In this document: positions 1-8,923 of the stretch, one piece after another | How the letters are laid out: every line of letters starts with the position of its first letter | Numbering within the stretch: position 1 is the first letter of the stretch | NCBI GenBank assembly: GCA_002359895.1 | Contig: DEOB01000010.1 | Span: forward strand, 932,125 to 996,124 | Reading direction: 5' to 3' | Source of the DNA: Stenotrophomonas sp. UBA2629 | GTDB lineage: Bacteria; Pseudomonadota; Gammaproteobacteria; Xanthomonadales; Xanthomonadaceae | DNA length: 64,000 nucleotides | Made by a program: the position numbers and the translations under genes | The notes under the pieces: generated by a model | The model's database searches: none | The model's input: the letters and a program-made list of their open reading frames with translations, nothing else | What the model was told of the DNA's origin: nothing

Positions 1-91
1 GAGGGCAGGCTTCCAGCAAGAAAAACCAGACAAGAACAATCAAGCAAAAACCGAAACAAGAAAAACCACGCAGGCCGACTAAACTCCCAGC

Positions 92-697
92 ATGACCGCA
101 CCCGTCACCATCACCGCTCTGCGTGGGCAACAGCTCCTTCCCGTCCTGGACGACATCGCGCGACTGCGCATCACCGTGTTCAACGATTGGCCCTACCTGT
201 ACCAGGGAAGCCTCGACTACGAGCGCGAGTACCTTGCCGCCTACGCCGCTACACCCGATGCGCTGTGCGTCGTTGCACGTGCCGGTGATGAGGTGGTCGG
301 CGCATCCACCGGGTTGCCTTTGTTGGATGACGGCCCGGCTTTCCGCAAGCCTTTTGAAGAGGCGGGCTTCGACCCTGTCCAGGTGTTCTACTTCGGTGAA
401 TCCGTATTGCTGCCGGCGTATAGGGGGCAGGGAGTGGGTCATGCGTTTTTCGATGCACGCGAAGCCCATGCCAAGGCGCTGGGCCGCTTCACGATGACCG
501 CGTTCTGCGCGGTGGATCGCGCACCGGATGATCCACGTCGTCCACCTCAGCATCGCGACAACAGCGCGTTCTGGCACAAACGTGGCTACACCCGCCAACC
601 AGGCATGATCATGCACTTGCGGTGGGAAGAAGCCGGCCACGGCCAGGTGCTGCACCCGCTCACCTTCTGGACCCGCAGTTTGGAAATCAAAGAATGA
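92..697 (+). CDS. GNAT family N-acetyltransferase
   Basis: Predicted 201-residue cytoplasmic acetyltransferase of the GNAT superfamily. The acetyl-CoA binding motif region is visible near residues 109-125, with YFGESVLLPAYRGQGVGHAFF containing the R-G-Q-G-V-G phosphate-binding loop, and a C-terminal FWHKRGY beta-strand/helix typical of the fold. The substrate is unknown. The stop overlaps the start of the carbon-nitrogen hydrolase in an ATGA arrangement, so the two are translationally coupled and probably work on related amine or amide substrates. No good Shine-Dalgarno sequence precedes the ATG; the upstream 90 bases are A-rich. Family assignment is firm; the acceptor substrate cannot be inferred. 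Confidence 0.85.
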   Translation: MTAPVTITALRGQQLLPVLDDIARLRITVFNDWPYLYQGSLDYEREYLAAYAATPDALCVVARAGDEVVGASTGLPLLDDGPAFRKPFEEAGFDPVQVFYFGESVLLPAYRGQGVGHAFFDAREAHAKALGRFTMTAFCAVDRAPDDPRRPPQHRDNSAFWHKRGYTRQPGMIMHLRWEEAGHGQVLHPLTFWTRSLEIKE

Positions 698-1578
698 AGA
701 TCGCTGTTGCCCGTTACCCGGTGGGCTCGCCTACGGATTTCGACGCCTTCGCCGCGCGCCAGACACAGGTGTTGGGTGAAGCCGCCGCGGCCGGTGCCCG
801 CATCGCGGTGTTGCCGGAGTATCTGTCGCTGGAGCTTGCGGCCACGTTCCGCAAACACATCTTCAGTGATCTACCGGCGTCGTTGGCGGCCATCCAGCAG
901 TACCGCGCGCAGTGGTTGGCGCTGTTCGCGCAGCTTGCCGCTACGTTGGATATGCACATCGTTGCCGGCAGTTTTCTGCTGGACACCGGCAACGGCCGCT
1001 ACCGCAATCGCTGCGACTGGTTCACGCCAAACGGGGAACAGTTGTGGCAGGACAAACTACAGCTCACCGGTTTTGAAAAAGCTACCGGCCTGATTGACGG
1101 GGGCGATGTGCTGAACGTGTTCGATATCGACAACGTCCGTGTTGCCGTGGCGATCTGCTACGACAGTGAATTTCCGTTGCCGGTGCGCCGTCAATACGAG
1201 GCCGGCGCACGATTGTTGATCGTGCCCAGCTGTACCGACACCGTCGCCGGTGCCACCCGCGTGCGCGTGGGTTGCCTTGCCCGCGCCCTGGAAAACCGCA
1301 TGTTCGTTGCGCAATCGGTGACGGCGGGGCTGGCCGAATGGAGCCCGGCATTGGACGTCAACACCGGTGAGGCGTCGATCTTCGCGCCGATGGATGTGGG
1401 CTTTCCGGACGACGGCGTGCTGGCGCAGACCGCCGAGGGCCAGTTGTGGGCGTTTGCCGAGCTGGATTTCGACGCCTTCGAGGCCAGCCGCAGCAGCGCG
1501 CAGGTGGCCAACGACCGCGACTGGAGCGGCCAGCTGCAACCGCCCCTGGCACAGGCCGTGGTCCAGAACCGGCGCTGA
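694..1578 (+). CDS. carbon-nitrogen hydrolase (nitrilase superfamily amidohydrolase)
   Basis: Predicted 294-residue nitrilase-superfamily amidase. The catalytic triad Glu-Lys-Cys is readable as E42 (VLPEYLSLEL), K121 (WQDKLQLTGFEK) and C155 (VAICYDSEFP), with normal spacing and order. I start at ATG 694, which overlaps the stop of the GNAT gene by four bases and begins MKIAVARYP, the usual first beta-strand of the family; a longer frame upstream would only extend into the GNAT gene. The substrate (amide, N-carbamoyl compound or nitrile) is not determined. Acetyltransferase plus CN-hydrolase pairs are known as neighbours and as fusions, which supports a joint role. Confidence 0.88.
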   Translation: MKIAVARYPVGSPTDFDAFAARQTQVLGEAAAAGARIAVLPEYLSLELAATFRKHIFSDLPASLAAIQQYRAQWLALFAQLAATLDMHIVAGSFLLDTGNGRYRNRCDWFTPNGEQLWQDKLQLTGFEKATGLIDGGDVLNVFDIDNVRVAVAICYDSEFPLPVRRQYEAGARLLIVPSCTDTVAGATRVRVGCLARALENRMFVAQSVTAGLAEWSPALDVNTGEASIFAPMDVGFPDDGVLAQTAEGQLWAFAELDFDAFEASRSSAQVANDRDWSGQLQPPLAQAVVQNRR

Positions 1579-1677
1579 TTCACCCCGACCATGACCATTG
1601 GCCGACTCGGCCAGTGGCCCCGGCTGGCTAGACTCGGGACTTTGTCGTTTTGGGGCCGAGTGCCCGGGGGAATACTG

Positions 1678-3270
1678 GTGATCAAGCGTGGTTTGCTGGC
1701 GTTGTGCATGGGGTTGGCGGTGGGCGCTCCGGCGCATGCGGCCGAACAGGTGGACCTGGACATGGTGGGCAAGATCCGCCAGGAGGCTTTCCACCGCTCG
1801 CAGGTGATGGATACCTTCAGCCATCTCACCGAAAACATCGGCCCGCGCCTGACCAATTCCCCGGCGATGGCCGAGGCCAACCGCTGGAGCCGCCAGAAGT
1901 TCAACGACTGGGGCCTGGTGAACGTGCATGACGAAGCGTTCGAGGACTTCGGCCGTGGCTGGGAGTTCGCTTCTGCCAGCGTGGAAATGCTGTCCGAGCG
2001 CGTGCAGCCGTTGCATGCGCTGCCCAAGGCGTGGACACCCGGCACCAACGGCCCGGTCGAGGGCGAATTGATCCAGGTCGAGATCAAAAAGCTGGCCGAC
2101 ATGGAGAAGTACAAGGGCAAGCTGCGCGGCAAGATTCTGCTGCTGGGCGATGCGCGCGAGTACAAGCGTGGCACCGATGCCGATTCGCATCGCCACGACG
2201 CCACCTCGCTGGAAGGCCTGCAGGAATTCACCATTCCCAAGAGCGCTGCTGACGACCGTGCAAAGCGGGTCAAGGAATTCAACGAGCGGCAGGAGCTGGG
2301 CCGCGCCATCAATGCGTTCTTCATCGAAGAAGGCGCATTGGCTGCGATCAGCATCAGCGGCTGGGACAACGGCATCATCCGCGTGGCCGGCGGTGGTTCG
2401 CGCAAGGCTGGTGAGTCGGTGGGCATCCCCGAGTTGGCGATGATTGCCGAGCACTTCAATCCGCTGGTGCGCGCGCTGAAGGACAAGCAGACCGTTCGCC
2501 TGCGCGTGAACGTGGATGCGCGTTTCACCGACGAGACCAATCAGCCCGGTTACAACACGCTGGCTGAAATCCGAGGCAGCGGCAAGGCCGACGAAATCGT
2601 CATGCTGGGCGCGCACATGGACTCCTGGCACACCGGCACCGGTGCGGCCGACAACGCCGCCGGTGTGGCGGTGATGATGGAAGCCATGCGCATCCTCAAG
2701 GCGGTGGGCGCCAAGCCCAAGCGCACCATCCGCGTGGCGCTGTGGAGTGGTGAGGAGCAGGGCCTGATCGGCTCGCAGGCCTATGTCGCCCAGCATTACG
2801 CGCACTACCCGGAGCCGACCGATGCCGCACAGAAGGCCCTGCCGGCCTCGCTGCGTGACCCGACCGGCCCGCTGCAGAAGCTGCGCGATTACGACAAGTT
2901 CCAGGTGTACTTCAACATGGACAACGGTTCGGGCCGCTTCCGTGGTATTTACGCGCAGGAAAACATGGCGGCGATGCCCATCTTCGAGGCGTGGTTGAAG
3001 CCGTTTAACGATGTGGGCGCCACCACCGTGGCTACCCGTAACACCGGCAGCACCGACCACATCAGCTATGACCGCGTGGGCCTGCCGGGCTTCCAGTTCA
3101 TCCAGGACCGCTTGGACTATTTCAGCAATGTCCATCACAGCCACCTGGACACCTGGGACCACGCCGAGCCGGAAGACCTGAAGCAGGCCGCCGCCATCGT
3201 GGCCTCGTTCGTCTACAACGCGGCGATGCGCGAAGAGCGTTTCCCGCGCAAGCCGCTGCTGGAGAAGTAA
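1678..3270 (+). CDS. exported M28-family zinc metallopeptidase
   Basis: Predicted 530-residue secreted aminopeptidase-like enzyme. The GTG start at 1678 follows a G-rich Shine-Dalgarno stretch and gives a clean signal peptide (MIKRGLLALCMGLAVGAPAHA); longer ATG/GTG extensions lack one. The C-terminal M28 domain shows the di-zinc ligand set: H in LGAHMDSW near residue 312, D in GAADNAAG, the E-E pair in WSGEEQG, D in NMDNGSGR and H in STDHISYD. The middle of the protein (about residues 110-280) looks like an inserted PA-type domain. It acts in the periplasm or outside. It stands alone and is followed by a strong shared terminator. Confidence 0.9.
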   Translation: MIKRGLLALCMGLAVGAPAHAAEQVDLDMVGKIRQEAFHRSQVMDTFSHLTENIGPRLTNSPAMAEANRWSRQKFNDWGLVNVHDEAFEDFGRGWEFASASVEMLSERVQPLHALPKAWTPGTNGPVEGELIQVEIKKLADMEKYKGKLRGKILLLGDAREYKRGTDADSHRHDATSLEGLQEFTIPKSAADDRAKRVKEFNERQELGRAINAFFIEEGALAAISISGWDNGIIRVAGGGSRKAGESVGIPELAMIAEHFNPLVRALKDKQTVRLRVNVDARFTDETNQPGYNTLAEIRGSGKADEIVMLGAHMDSWHTGTGAADNAAGVAVMMEAMRILKAVGAKPKRTIRVALWSGEEQGLIGSQAYVAQHYAHYPEPTDAAQKALPASLRDPTGPLQKLRDYDKFQVYFNMDNGSGRFRGIYAQENMAAMPIFEAWLKPFNDVGATTVATRNTGSTDHISYDRVGLPGFQFIQDRLDYFSNVHHSHLDTWDHAEPEDLKQAAAIVASFVYNAAMREERFPRKPLLEK

Positions 3271-3291
3271 GCCGGTTGTGTGAGTGTTGGA

Positions 3292-3323
3292 GAAGAAGGG
3301 CCGCATTGCGGCCCTTCTTCGTT
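3292..3323. terminator. bidirectional intrinsic terminator
   Basis: A perfect 13-base-pair stem (gaagaagggccgc / gcggcccttcttc) with an ATT loop lies between the converging peptidase and glyoxalase-like genes. A-rich and T-rich flanks make it usable from both sides. Confidence 0.75.
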
Positions 3324-3342
3324 ATGCAGCTCAGGCAGGCAA

Positions 3343-3777
3343 TCAGGTGGACGCCGGTTCCTTCCACGGATCGTAGGTGCCAAACCACCACAGGTGTCCT
3401 TCGATATCGCGGCAGGCGTAGCCACGGCCACCGTAATCCTGGTCGGCGATGTCCATGATCATCTCGGCCCCGGCGGCCTTGGCCTGCGCGTAATGCGCGT
3501 CGGCATCGCTGACGATGACGCAGGCGCTTTGGGTTTCCTGTCCGCCGATTTCATCGGGTTGAATCATGTTGTTGCCCCATTCGCCCGGCTGCACGGTGCT
3601 GAGCATCACCATGCCGCTGCCGAATACCAGTTGCGCGTGGTGGACAACATCGCCGTCCTGGTACACCGCATGCCGCTGGAAGCCGAAGGCGCGGCATAGC
3701 CAGTCAATGGCCGCTGGCGCGTCGCGGTAACGCAGGCAGGGAATGATGGTGGCGGTGGTGCGTGCGGCAAGGTCCAT
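3343..3777 (-). CDS. VOC (glyoxalase/bleomycin-resistance) family protein
   Basis: 144-residue protein of the PhnB-like branch of the vicinal-oxygen-chelate superfamily. It carries paired beta-alpha-beta-beta-beta units: TIIPCLRYRDAPAAIDWLCRAFGF at the N-terminus (residues 9-32) and the closing DPDGHLWWFGTY-like segment (here DIEGHLWWFGTYDPW near 125-138). The substrate is unknown; many such proteins bind small hydrophobic compounds or are of unknown function. It is a single gene, convergent with the M28 peptidase and divergent from the beta-lactamase-fold hydrolase. Confidence 0.82.
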   Translation of the reverse strand: MDLAARTTATIIPCLRYRDAPAAIDWLCRAFGFQRHAVYQDGDVVHHAQLVFGSGMVMLSTVQPGEWGNNMIQPDEIGGQETQSACVIVSDADAHYAQAKAAGAEMIMDIADQDYGGRGYACRDIEGHLWWFGTYDPWKEPAST

Positions 3778-3885
3778 GACAGTGCTCCGGCAGCATTACA
3801 GGAGGCGAGCGTGGGCGCGGCCGCGTTACCATCGCGAGAAGGCCGGCCCGGGCATGGGCCGGTAGTGATCCAACGGGAGAGTGCA

Positions 3886-5466
3886 TTGAACAAGTGGTTT
3901 GGGAGCGGGCTGTTGCTCGCGATGGGCGTGGCGGCACCGATGGCCGGGGCGCAGGAGGCTGCCGTGCCGATGGAACTGCAGCAACTGGATGCAACGGTGG
4001 AGCGTGTACGCCAGCAGTTTGATGTGCCGGGCGTGGCGGTTGCCGTGGTCAAGGACGGCAAGGTGGTGCTGGAGCGTGGCTGGGGCGTGCGTGAATTGGG
4101 CAAGCCCGAGCCGGTACAGGCCGACACCTTGTTCGCCATTGCCTCCAACACCAAGGCGTTCACCGCCACCTCGCTGAACCTGCTGGCCGAAGACGGCAAG
4201 CTGAAGATGGACGACCGGGTGATCGACCACCTGCCGTCGTTCCGCATGTCCGACAGCTACGTCACCGGCGAGATGCGCATCCGCGATCTGCTATCGCACC
4301 GCAGCGGTTTGAGTTTGGGCGCGGGCGACCTGCTGTTCTGGCCAACCACCACCTACAGCAATGCCGATGTGGTGGCGCGCCTGGCGCGGGTGCCGTTGAA
4401 GAATGGCTTCCGCGACCGTTATGCCTACGACAACATCCTGTATGCGGTTGCCCAGCAGGTGATTGAAAAGGTGTCCGGGCAGTCGTTTGCTGATTTCCTG
4501 CAGCAGCGCATCTTCAACAAAGTCGGCATGGCCGACACGCGCTACAACGCGGACCACTTGAAGCCCGGAGACAAGGCGGCCATTGGCCACGCCAAGTTCG
4601 ACTTCACCGATCTGCGCCCGGTGCCGCCGTTGACCTGGTCCAACAATGCCGGTGCGGGTGGCATTTATTCCAGCGTGCATGACCTGGCCAAATGGATGAA
4701 CGTGCAGCTGGCCGAAGGCAAGCTCGCGGATGGCACGCCGCTGTTCAGCGAAAAGACCCAGCAGCAGATGTGGCAGATGCAGATCCCGCAGGTGGTGCCC
4801 AAGCAGTCGGTGCCGGAGCTGGAGGCCGCACGCCCCAACTTTGCCGGCTACGGCGAAGGCTGGAGCCTGAGCGACTACCGTGGGCAGAAGCTGGTGTGGC
4901 ACACCGGCGGCTGGCCGGGGCAGGTGTCGCGGCTGACGCTGGTGCCGGGGCAGAATCTTGGCGTGGTGGTGCTGACCAACCAGGAGTCCGGCGCCGCCTT
5001 CAATGCCATCACCATGAGCGTGCTGGACGCCATGCTGGGTGCGCAGGGTAACGATTGGGTGGCCGCGTATGCGGCCAGCGTCGCCAAGGCGCAGGACAAG
5101 GCCGACGAAGGCTGGGACAAGCACGTTGCCGCGCGCGATGCCAAATCCAAGCCGTCACTGCCGTTGTCCGGCTACGCGCAGGCGTACCGCGATGCGTGGT
5201 ACGGCGATGTCTTCATCGAGCAGAAGGGCGGCAAGCTGCGTCTGCGTTTTGGCGCTACCGCCGATCTGGTTGGCACGATGGAACACTGGCAGCACGACAC
5301 CTTCATCGTGCGCTGGGACAACCGCTCGCTCAATGCCGACGCGTTCGTCAACTTCAGCCTGGACCCGGACGGCAAGGTGCGTGAGGTGCGCATGCAGGCG
5401 GTGTCGTCGTTGACTGATTTCAGCTTCGACTTCCAGGATCTGCTGTTGCTGCCCAAGGCCGAGTGA
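3886..5466 (+). CDS. exported serine hydrolase, beta-lactamase class C fold, with DUF3471 tail
   Basis: Predicted 526-residue periplasmic serine hydrolase. The Ser-x-x-Lys nucleophile motif is ASNTK near residue 87, the Tyr-x-Asn motif is YDN near residue 181, and HTGG near residue 339 replaces KTG. The last ~110 residues (from about PLSGYAQAYRDAWYGDV) match the DUF3471 tail common in penicillin-binding-protein-like peptidases and esterases. I choose TTG 3886, eight bases after CGGGAGAG, because it puts a signal peptide (NKWFGSGLLLAMGVAAPMAGA) at the N-terminus; GTG 3865 is an alternative. A D-aminopeptidase or esterase role is more likely than antibiotic hydrolysis. Confidence 0.85.
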   Translation: MNKWFGSGLLLAMGVAAPMAGAQEAAVPMELQQLDATVERVRQQFDVPGVAVAVVKDGKVVLERGWGVRELGKPEPVQADTLFAIASNTKAFTATSLNLLAEDGKLKMDDRVIDHLPSFRMSDSYVTGEMRIRDLLSHRSGLSLGAGDLLFWPTTTYSNADVVARLARVPLKNGFRDRYAYDNILYAVAQQVIEKVSGQSFADFLQQRIFNKVGMADTRYNADHLKPGDKAAIGHAKFDFTDLRPVPPLTWSNNAGAGGIYSSVHDLAKWMNVQLAEGKLADGTPLFSEKTQQQMWQMQIPQVVPKQSVPELEAARPNFAGYGEGWSLSDYRGQKLVWHTGGWPGQVSRLTLVPGQNLGVVVLTNQESGAAFNAITMSVLDAMLGAQGNDWVAAYAASVAKAQDKADEGWDKHVAARDAKSKPSLPLSGYAQAYRDAWYGDVFIEQKGGKLRLRFGATADLVGTMEHWQHDTFIVRWDNRSLNADAFVNFSLDPDGKVREVRMQAVSSLTDFSFDFQDLLLLPKAE

Positions 5467-5549
5467 GCCTGCGCACCACCCCGTAGACAGGCAGGACACA
5501 GGCCGCGATGGGACAATCGCGGCCTGTTCTGTTTCTGCAGGCCGTTACG

Positions 5550-7382
5550 ATGTTGCGTTGGTTCGAATCGTTGATTCCCGTATTCCCGCCGGTGGACCCG
5601 CGCCAACCGCCGCGCGGCGTGGTGCGGTTCTATCTGCATTACCTCACCCCGGTATGGCCGGTGTTGCTTGCCACGCTGGTTGCCGGGTTGTTGTTGGCAT
5701 TGGTGGAAGTGGCGATGTTCGACTTCCTCGGCCGCATCGTCGACATGCTGTCCGACAAGCCGGGCCCGGGTTTCTTCCAGCGGCACGCCACTGAGTTGCT
5801 GTGGATGGCGGGCATCACCCTGCTGGCGCGGCCGGTGCTGGTGGCACTGCACAACCTGCTGGTCAACCAGTCCATCGTGCCGGGCCTGAGCAACCGCTCG
5901 CGTTGGCTGATGCACAACTACGTGGTGCGGCAGAGCCTGACGTTCTTCCAGAACGATTTTGCCGGCAGCGTCGCCAACCGGGTGATGCAGACCGGTACGT
6001 CGCTGCGCGAATCGGCCGTGCAGATGGTGGATTCGCTCTGGTACATCGTGGTCTACACCGGCAGCGCGCTGTATCTGTTCGCGCAGGTGGACTGGCGTCT
6101 GATGCTGCCGTTGGCGGTGTGGATGGTGGCCTACGGGGCCGTGGGCGTGTACTTCGTGCCGCGCATGAAGCACCGTGCTTGGATCGCCTCCGAAGCGCGT
6201 TCCAAGGCGATGGGCCGCATCGTGGACGGCTACACCAACATCTCCACGCTTAAACTGTTCGCGCATAGCGGGCACGAGCAGCGCTATGTTGCCGACGCCA
6301 TCCAGGAACTGGCGGAAAAGCACCGCGCGCAGACCCGCATCACTTCATGGTTGGAGATGGTGATCGCGGTGCTCAACGGTTTTCTGATCGTGGGCACCTG
6401 CGGTTTGGCACTGTGGCTGTGGAACGACAGCCTGATCAGCGTGGGCGCCATCACCCTGGCCACCGGCCTGGTAATCCGCATCCACAACATGTCCGGCTGG
6501 ATCATGTGGACCGTGAACGGCATTTTCGAGGATATCGGCACCGTGCAGGACGGCATGGAGACCATCGCCCAGCCGCTGACCGTGCAGGACAGGGCAGAGG
6601 CCGCGCCGCTGAAGGTGACGACCGGCGCGGTGGATTTCCAGAACGTGCACTTTCACTACGGCAAGCGCGGCGGGGTGATGGCCGGCTTGAATCTGGCGGT
6701 GAAGCCAGGAGAGAAGATCGGCTTGGTCGGCCCGTCCGGTGCCGGCAAATCCACCTTGGTGAACGTGCTGCTGCGGCTGTATGACCTGGAGAGCGGGCGC
6801 ATTCTGATTGATGGGCAGGACATCGCCCATGTCACCCAGGAGAGCTTGCGGGCAAGCATTGGTGTGGTCACGCAGGACACCTCGCTGCTGCACCGTTCCA
6901 TCCGCGACAACCTGCTGTACGGGCGCCCGGATGCCACCGAGGAGCAACTGCATGCTGCGGTAGCCAAGGCGCGCGCGGAAGGCTTCATTGATTCGCTGGT
7001 GGACGGGCAGGGCCGGCAGGGTTACGACGCGCATGTGGGCGAGCGCGGGGTGAAGCTCTCCGGTGGTCAGCGTCAGCGCATCGCCATTGCCCGCGTGCTG
7101 CTGAAGGACGCGCCGATCCTGATTCTGGACGAAGCCACGTCCGCATTGGATTCAGAAGTGGAGGCGGCCATCCAGGACAGCCTGGACGAGCTGATGGGCA
7201 ACAAGACGGTGATCGCCATCGCGCATCGCCTGTCCACCATCGCGCGGATGGATCGGCTGGTGGTGATGGACCAGGGCAAGATCGTCGAAACCGGCACGCA
7301 TGCCGAGTTGATCGCAACCGGTGGCCTGTATGCGCGCTTGTGGGCACGGCAGACCGGTGGGTTTGTGGCAGCCGACGACTGA
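5550..7382 (+). CDS. ABC exporter, fused permease-ATPase (MsbA/lipid A exporter-like class)
   Basis: 610-residue half-transporter with an N-terminal six-helix permease (about residues 25-330) and a C-terminal nucleotide-binding domain. Visible motifs are Walker A GPSGAGKST near residue 393, signature LSGGQRQR near 502, Walker B ILILDEATSALD near 525 and switch histidine AIAHRLST. ATG 5550 is preferred to the in-frame ATG 5508 because the family starts close to the first helix. It should dimerise in the inner membrane and export a lipid, peptide or drug; the substrate is not evident. There is no dedicated partner gene. A hairpin at 7401-7425 follows the stop. Confidence 0.88.
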   Translation: MLRWFESLIPVFPPVDPRQPPRGVVRFYLHYLTPVWPVLLATLVAGLLLALVEVAMFDFLGRIVDMLSDKPGPGFFQRHATELLWMAGITLLARPVLVALHNLLVNQSIVPGLSNRSRWLMHNYVVRQSLTFFQNDFAGSVANRVMQTGTSLRESAVQMVDSLWYIVVYTGSALYLFAQVDWRLMLPLAVWMVAYGAVGVYFVPRMKHRAWIASEARSKAMGRIVDGYTNISTLKLFAHSGHEQRYVADAIQELAEKHRAQTRITSWLEMVIAVLNGFLIVGTCGLALWLWNDSLISVGAITLATGLVIRIHNMSGWIMWTVNGIFEDIGTVQDGMETIAQPLTVQDRAEAAPLKVTTGAVDFQNVHFHYGKRGGVMAGLNLAVKPGEKIGLVGPSGAGKSTLVNVLLRLYDLESGRILIDGQDIAHVTQESLRASIGVVTQDTSLLHRSIRDNLLYGRPDATEEQLHAAVAKARAEGFIDSLVDGQGRQGYDAHVGERGVKLSGGQRQRIAIARVLLKDAPILILDEATSALDSEVEAAIQDSLDELMGNKTVIAIAHRLSTIARMDRLVVMDQGKIVETGTHAELIATGGLYARLWARQTGGFVAADD

Positions 7383-7400
7383 CGTTGCAGTGCGGGCAAT

Positions 7401-7425
7401 AGCCGGTGCGGGCGCCGCACCGGCT
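7401..7425 (+). terminator. hairpin after the ABC exporter gene
   Basis: An 11-base-pair stem (agccggtgcgg / ccgcaccggct) with a three-base loop starts 18 bases after the stop. There is no run of T after it, so it may stabilise the mRNA end rather than terminate on its own. Confidence 0.45.
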
Positions 7426-7470
7426 GTCCACAAAGAGCCGTACACAAAGCGAAATCTGGTGCACAACAAC

Positions 7471-7503
7471 GCAGTTGGGCGTCGTCAAACGACGCCCAAC
7501 TGC
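7471..7503 (-). terminator. terminator of the DUF1993 gene
   Basis: A 14-base-pair perfect stem with a five-base loop lies directly after the DUF1993 stop on the minus strand and is followed there by GTTGTTGTG. The imperfect T-run makes this probable rather than certain. Confidence 0.6.
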
Positions 7504-7511
7504 GGCAGGGC

Positions 7512-8024
7512 TCAGTAGCTGCCCATGTAGTCGCGCTTGCCGATCTCCACGCCGTTGTGGCGCAGGATGGCGTAAACCGTGGTCACGTGGAAAAAGAACT
7601 GCGGCAGGCCGTACTGCAGCAGATACACATTGCCCTGCAGCTTCTTCTCTTTCGGCGTGCCGGCGCGCAGCACGATCTCGCGCGATTCGCTGCCCTCAAA
7701 CTGCTCCGGCGTGAACGCACTCACGTGTGCCAGCGCTTTGGCGATCAGCTCCTGCAACTCGTCAAAACTGGCATCGGCCTTGTCCGGCCATGACGGCGGC
7801 TCGGCATTGGCCAGCCGCGAGCTGATGCCCTTGGAAAAATCGGCCGCAATCTGCACCTGGCGCACCAGCGGGAACATGTCCGGGAACAGACGTGCGCCGA
7901 GCAGTGCGTTCGGGTCTATCTTCTTTTCGGTGGCATGCGCCTGCGCCTTGCTGAGCACATCGGACAGCGACGAGAGCATCTGCTTGAGAACGGGGACCGA
8001 GGCGCTGTACATGGAGAGGGTCAT
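7512..8024 (-). CDS. DUF1993 family protein
   Basis: 170-residue cytoplasmic protein. The start MTLSMYSASVPVLKQML and the pattern of a helical bundle, with LLGARLFPDMFPLVRQVQ near residue 50 and a C-terminal HVTTVYAILRHNGVEIGKRDY, match DUF1993, a DinB-like helical family of unknown role. The ATG at 8024 is chosen because an upstream in-frame ATG would add a low-complexity segment not seen in the family. It is monocistronic with its own terminator. Confidence 0.8.
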   Translation of the reverse strand: MTLSMYSASVPVLKQMLSSLSDVLSKAQAHATEKKIDPNALLGARLFPDMFPLVRQVQIAADFSKGISSRLANAEPPSWPDKADASFDELQELIAKALAHVSAFTPEQFEGSESREIVLRAGTPKEKKLQGNVYLLQYGLPQFFFHVTTVYAILRHNGVEIGKRDYMGSY

Positions 8025-8195
8025 GGTGATTCCGCTGAAAGAAGGAGAGGGCGCAGCATACGGTGATCGCAACGGGAATGCTTGAATGGCAACGGGGACG
8101 TGCAACGGTGCAGATGGAGAGAATTTCTTCCGCATATGCATGCTCCTGCGCAGGCTGGAGCCTGCGCGGTTGAGCCCGTTGCAGCGCGTCCGTGT

Positions 8196-8687
8196 TTACT
8201 CGTTGTCTCGCTTGGCACGCCGTGCAGCGGCTTGTTCCCTGCGGAACTGCCACGGTGGCAGCGGGTGCGCATCATTCCACAGCCCGGCTTGAGTGAAGCG
8301 CGCGCGTAGTTCAAGCACCCACATCCACTGGTCATTCAAGTACGCGGTGTAGGCCCATGCCATGCCGTCGCTGACCATGCGGCGGTTGATGTTGATTCCG
8401 TCGACGTGAAGCACGCCGATGGTACGGCCGTAGCGGTCGGTGCCGTCTTCAACTACGCGCACGGTCTTGTCAAAAACAAGGCCTGAAAGATGTTGCTGGG
8501 AGCGGCTGCCAAAGGCCTGCTTTTTTTCGGGGGCATCAATGCTGCTCAGTCGCACTCTTACCTGCTCCGTCCCCCTGAGTACGGTGACCGTGTCGCCATC
8601 GGCCACTTTGATGACGCGTGCATTGAAATCCGCATGGGCGTTGAAGCTTGCCGCCCACAGTAATACCCATAAAATCGATTTGTTCAT
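8196..8687 (-). CDS. exported thermonuclease-like (SNase) nuclease
   Basis: 163-residue protein with a signal peptide (MNKSILWVLLWAASFNAHA) and a single staphylococcal-nuclease fold. Catalytic features are visible: GDTVTV with the calcium-binding Asp, VRVRLSSIDAPE with the first Arg and the Glu, and DRYGRTIG with the second Arg. The start at 8687 has AGGA upstream; longer forms lose the signal peptide position. It likely degrades nucleic acid in the periplasm or medium. It stands alone among small minus-strand genes. Confidence 0.88.
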   Translation of the reverse strand: MNKSILWVLLWAASFNAHADFNARVIKVADGDTVTVLRGTEQVRVRLSSIDAPEKKQAFGSRSQQHLSGLVFDKTVRVVEDGTDRYGRTIGVLHVDGININRRMVSDGMAWAYTAYLNDQWMWVLELRARFTQAGLWNDAHPLPPWQFRREQAAARRAKRDNE

Positions 8688-8923
8688 TACGTCCTGAGGG
8701 AATTGCACGGCAGCGCAAGCCGCAGAGCGCAGCAGCGCCTGCCAACCGATACGCGCGCATGAAATCAAAGCGGTGGCATCGTCAAGGCGAGCGATACGAG
8801 TAAAGCCGGGTGCGCAAGCTTATAGCCTGCGTCGGGAACTTCAACGGGGAGTGCGGCGTTGCGCGCTCAGCAGTTCGACTGCCGAGGCGTATTTTCGCAA
8901 TGTGATGCGGTGCGGTGTGCGGT
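8688..8923. other. intergenic stretch without recognised feature
   Basis: 236 bases between the SNase start and the DUF1801 stop. It should hold the SNase promoter, but I see no convincing -35/-10 pair, repeat or RNA signal. Confidence 0.4.

Noticed and set aside
1057..3306. Very long open frame on the minus strand opposite the CN hydrolase and M28 genes
   Set aside because: It is antisense to two well-supported genes, has no family motifs and arises from the codon bias of GC-rich DNA.
5555..5580. tRNA T-arm-like GGTTCGAATC
   Set aside because: It lies inside the start of the ABC exporter gene, and no acceptor or anticodon stem fits around it.
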